This document shows positions 5,639 through 6,382 of a stretch of 6,382 nt of DNA, in pieces; position 1 is the stretch's first letter; each line of letters opens with the position of its first letter. The position numbers and the translations under genes were made by a program. Source of the DNA: 43-108 sp001915545 (lineage in GTDB: Bacteria > Bacteroidota > Bacteroidia > Bacteroidales > Bacteroidaceae); assembly GCA_902491215.1 (NCBI GenBank), contig CABUGV010000067.1, positions 1 through 6,382 of the forward strand, in the 5' to 3' direction. The notes under the pieces are model-generated. The model made no database searches. It had not been told where the DNA came from and worked only from the letters and a program-made list of their open reading frames with translations.

Positions 5639-6013
5639 ATGTATAGAAAGGAAGATAAGAACTCTGTAATAGAAATATGTCCGATACGTAATGTCATAGC
5701 AAGATTTGGCAATAAATGGGCTTTCTTGGTGCTTTACACGATAAATGAAAATGAAGTTGTGAGGTTCAGTGAATTATGTAAGGCTATACCAGATGTTTCT
5801 TCTCGTATGCTGTCGGAAACGTTGCGTGTATTGGAAGCTGACGGTTTTATATCTCGTAAAGTTTATCCTGTGGTACCTCCTAAAGTGGAATATAGATTGA
5901 CGCGACTTGGGGTCTCATTGATTCCGCACATTGTTGCATTGACGGAATGGGCACAGCAGAATATGGATGAAATTGTTGCAAATCGAAAAAGCTTCAGGAG
6001 AAAACGTGACTGA
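5639..6013 (+). CDS. HxlR-family winged-helix transcriptional regulator
   Basis: This 124-residue protein has the HxlR layout. The family signature CPIRNVIARFGNKWAFLVL (14-32) is followed by a helix-turn-helix (about 42-66, RFSELCKAIPDVSSRMLSETLRVLE), a wing (about 69-88, GFISRKVYPVVPPKVEYRLT) and a C-terminal dimerisation helix (91-114). It binds DNA as a dimer; many family members respond to reactive electrophiles or oxidants through the conserved N-terminal Cys. There are only two cysteines, Cys14 and Cys47. The B. subtilis member HypR, as I recall it, forms an intersubunit disulfide between Cys14 and Cys49, so a redox switch is plausible here but unproven. ATG 5639 has GAGG (5622-5625) upstream at a long spacing of 13. 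It probably regulates itself and the divergent cupin gene. Confidence 0.93.
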   Translation: MYRKEDKNSVIEICPIRNVIARFGNKWAFLVLYTINENEVVRFSELCKAIPDVSSRMLSETLRVLEADGFISRKVYPVVPPKVEYRLTRLGVSLIPHIVALTEWAQQNMDEIVANRKSFRRKRD

Positions 6014-6096
6014 TCGGAATGCTTATTGTATCATCCAGTTGTTTTGATAGGCTTTTATGTTTTGTGATAGCTAATCTATTTTTGAGATGTCTTGAA

Positions 6097-6121
6097 TAGG
6101 GATATTCAGTAAATGTCCCTA
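6097..6121. repeat. Terminal imperfect palindrome of the IS (copy 2)
   Basis: This is the exact counterpart of 346-370: TAGGGATAT and ATGTCCCTA face each other with eight of nine positions pairing. It marks the inner edge of IS copy 2. Confidence 0.55.
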
Positions 6122-6130
6122 AAAAGTAAT

Positions 6131-6173
6131 ATGGCATATAAAGTCGATAGAGTATAATCACTTTATGTGCCAT
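6131..6173 (-). terminator. Hairpin plus T-run behind the transposase gene (copy 2)
   Basis: This is the same stem as at 294-336, in inverted orientation: 14 positions with one mismatch, a 15-nt loop and a T-run on the minus strand at 6121-6125. It would stop transposase transcripts before they run antisense into the HxlR-type gene. Confidence 0.5.
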
Positions 6174-6277
6174 TATTATTGCCCATTTTCCGTGTTTTTT
6201 CATATAATCCTATCTGTTGGACATGACGTTTCGGAAGAAGTCTGATGACCTCTTCTGATCCTGTCTGTAAATTCATG

Positions 6278-6382
6278 TCATGCCGCTTTATCCGATCGGT
6301 TTCTGATCTTGTCTATCATCAGTACGGCATTTGCCGTATGTATTCCGAAGAAGATCCAAAGGATTTCCGTCTTCCTGTTCCT
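6278..6382 (-). CDS. DDE-type transposase, C-terminal fragment (copy 2)
   Basis: The last 34 codons of the transposase and its stop (6278-6280) are visible, starting RNRKTEILWIFFG and ending RNRSDKAA. They are identical to residues 29-62 of the fragment at 1-189. The region with the catalytic Glu lies beyond the window edge, so whether this copy is intact cannot be judged here. Confidence 0.8.
   Translation of the reverse strand, partial: RNRKTEILWIFFGIHTANAVLMIDKIRNRSDKAA

Larger units (their letters stand above)
6097..6382 (-). mobile_element. 3' end of the same insertion sequence, copy 2 (partial, inverted)
   Basis: Read on the minus strand, 6382 to 6097 reproduces positions 85-370 of the window with no difference that I could find over 286 bases. 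It carries the transposase C-terminus, the downstream hairpin (6131-6173) and the terminal palindrome (6097-6121). The element lies 83 bases after the HxlR-type stop codon and is cut by the window edge. Both copies present their 3' ends to the enclosed segment. Confidence 0.85.

Noticed and set aside
371..6096. Composite transposon carrying cargo between two IS copies
   Set aside because: The enclosed genes include uvrB, bamD and rpoZ, which are core chromosomal genes in their usual operon; two independent insertions or contig ends are simpler.
6014..6096. Terminator behind the HxlR-type gene
   Set aside because: Only a 5-bp stem with an 11-nt loop (6029-6049) was found; no convincing terminator before the IS.

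Overview
The window reads as a chromosomal segment from a member of the Bacteroidota, most likely the Bacteroidales (Prevotella/Bacteroides type). The evidence is the gene set: a BamD lipoprotein followed by the Bacteroidota form of RNA polymerase omega and a DUF4293 membrane protein. Several promoters also match the Bacteroidota primary-sigma pattern (TTTG, 19-22 nt, TAnnTTTG), and most genes lack a strong Shine-Dalgarno site. No rRNA, tRNA or CRISPR array is visible.

Layout. Positions 1-370 and 6097-6382 are the 3' ends of two copies of one insertion sequence. They face each other, each carries the C-terminus of a DDE-type transposase cut by the window edge, and the 286 bp they share read as identical. 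Between them lie two parts. The left and middle part is core: uvrB on the minus strand (541-2580) with a strong terminator at 462-505, and, diverging from it, a plus-strand operon bamD - omega (rpoZ) - DUF4293 (2792-4517) ending at a strong terminator at 4626-4677. The right part is visibly more AT-rich and looks accessory: a gene-free stretch of 437 bp (4518-4954) with hairpins, then a small cupin gene on the minus strand (4955-5404) and a divergent HxlR-type regulator (5639-6013).

How the genes work together. UvrB is the damage-verification helicase of nucleotide excision repair. BamD belongs to the outer-membrane protein insertion machine. Omega stabilises RNA polymerase. DUF4293 proteins are inner-membrane proteins of unknown role. 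The cupin/HxlR pair looks like a self-contained regulated module: each gene has a recognisable Bacteroidota promoter, and the shared intergenic region holds a perfect 13-bp inverted repeat plus three AGTTACA copies that are candidate operator sites. The regulator has two cysteines (14 and 47), placed much as in the disulfide-switch protein HypR of the same family.

I do not see a clearly new biological system. The items most worth a second look are the cupin/HxlR module with its operator architecture, the facing identical IS ends, the hairpin-rich IS terminus, and the structured gene-free region near 4771-4826.
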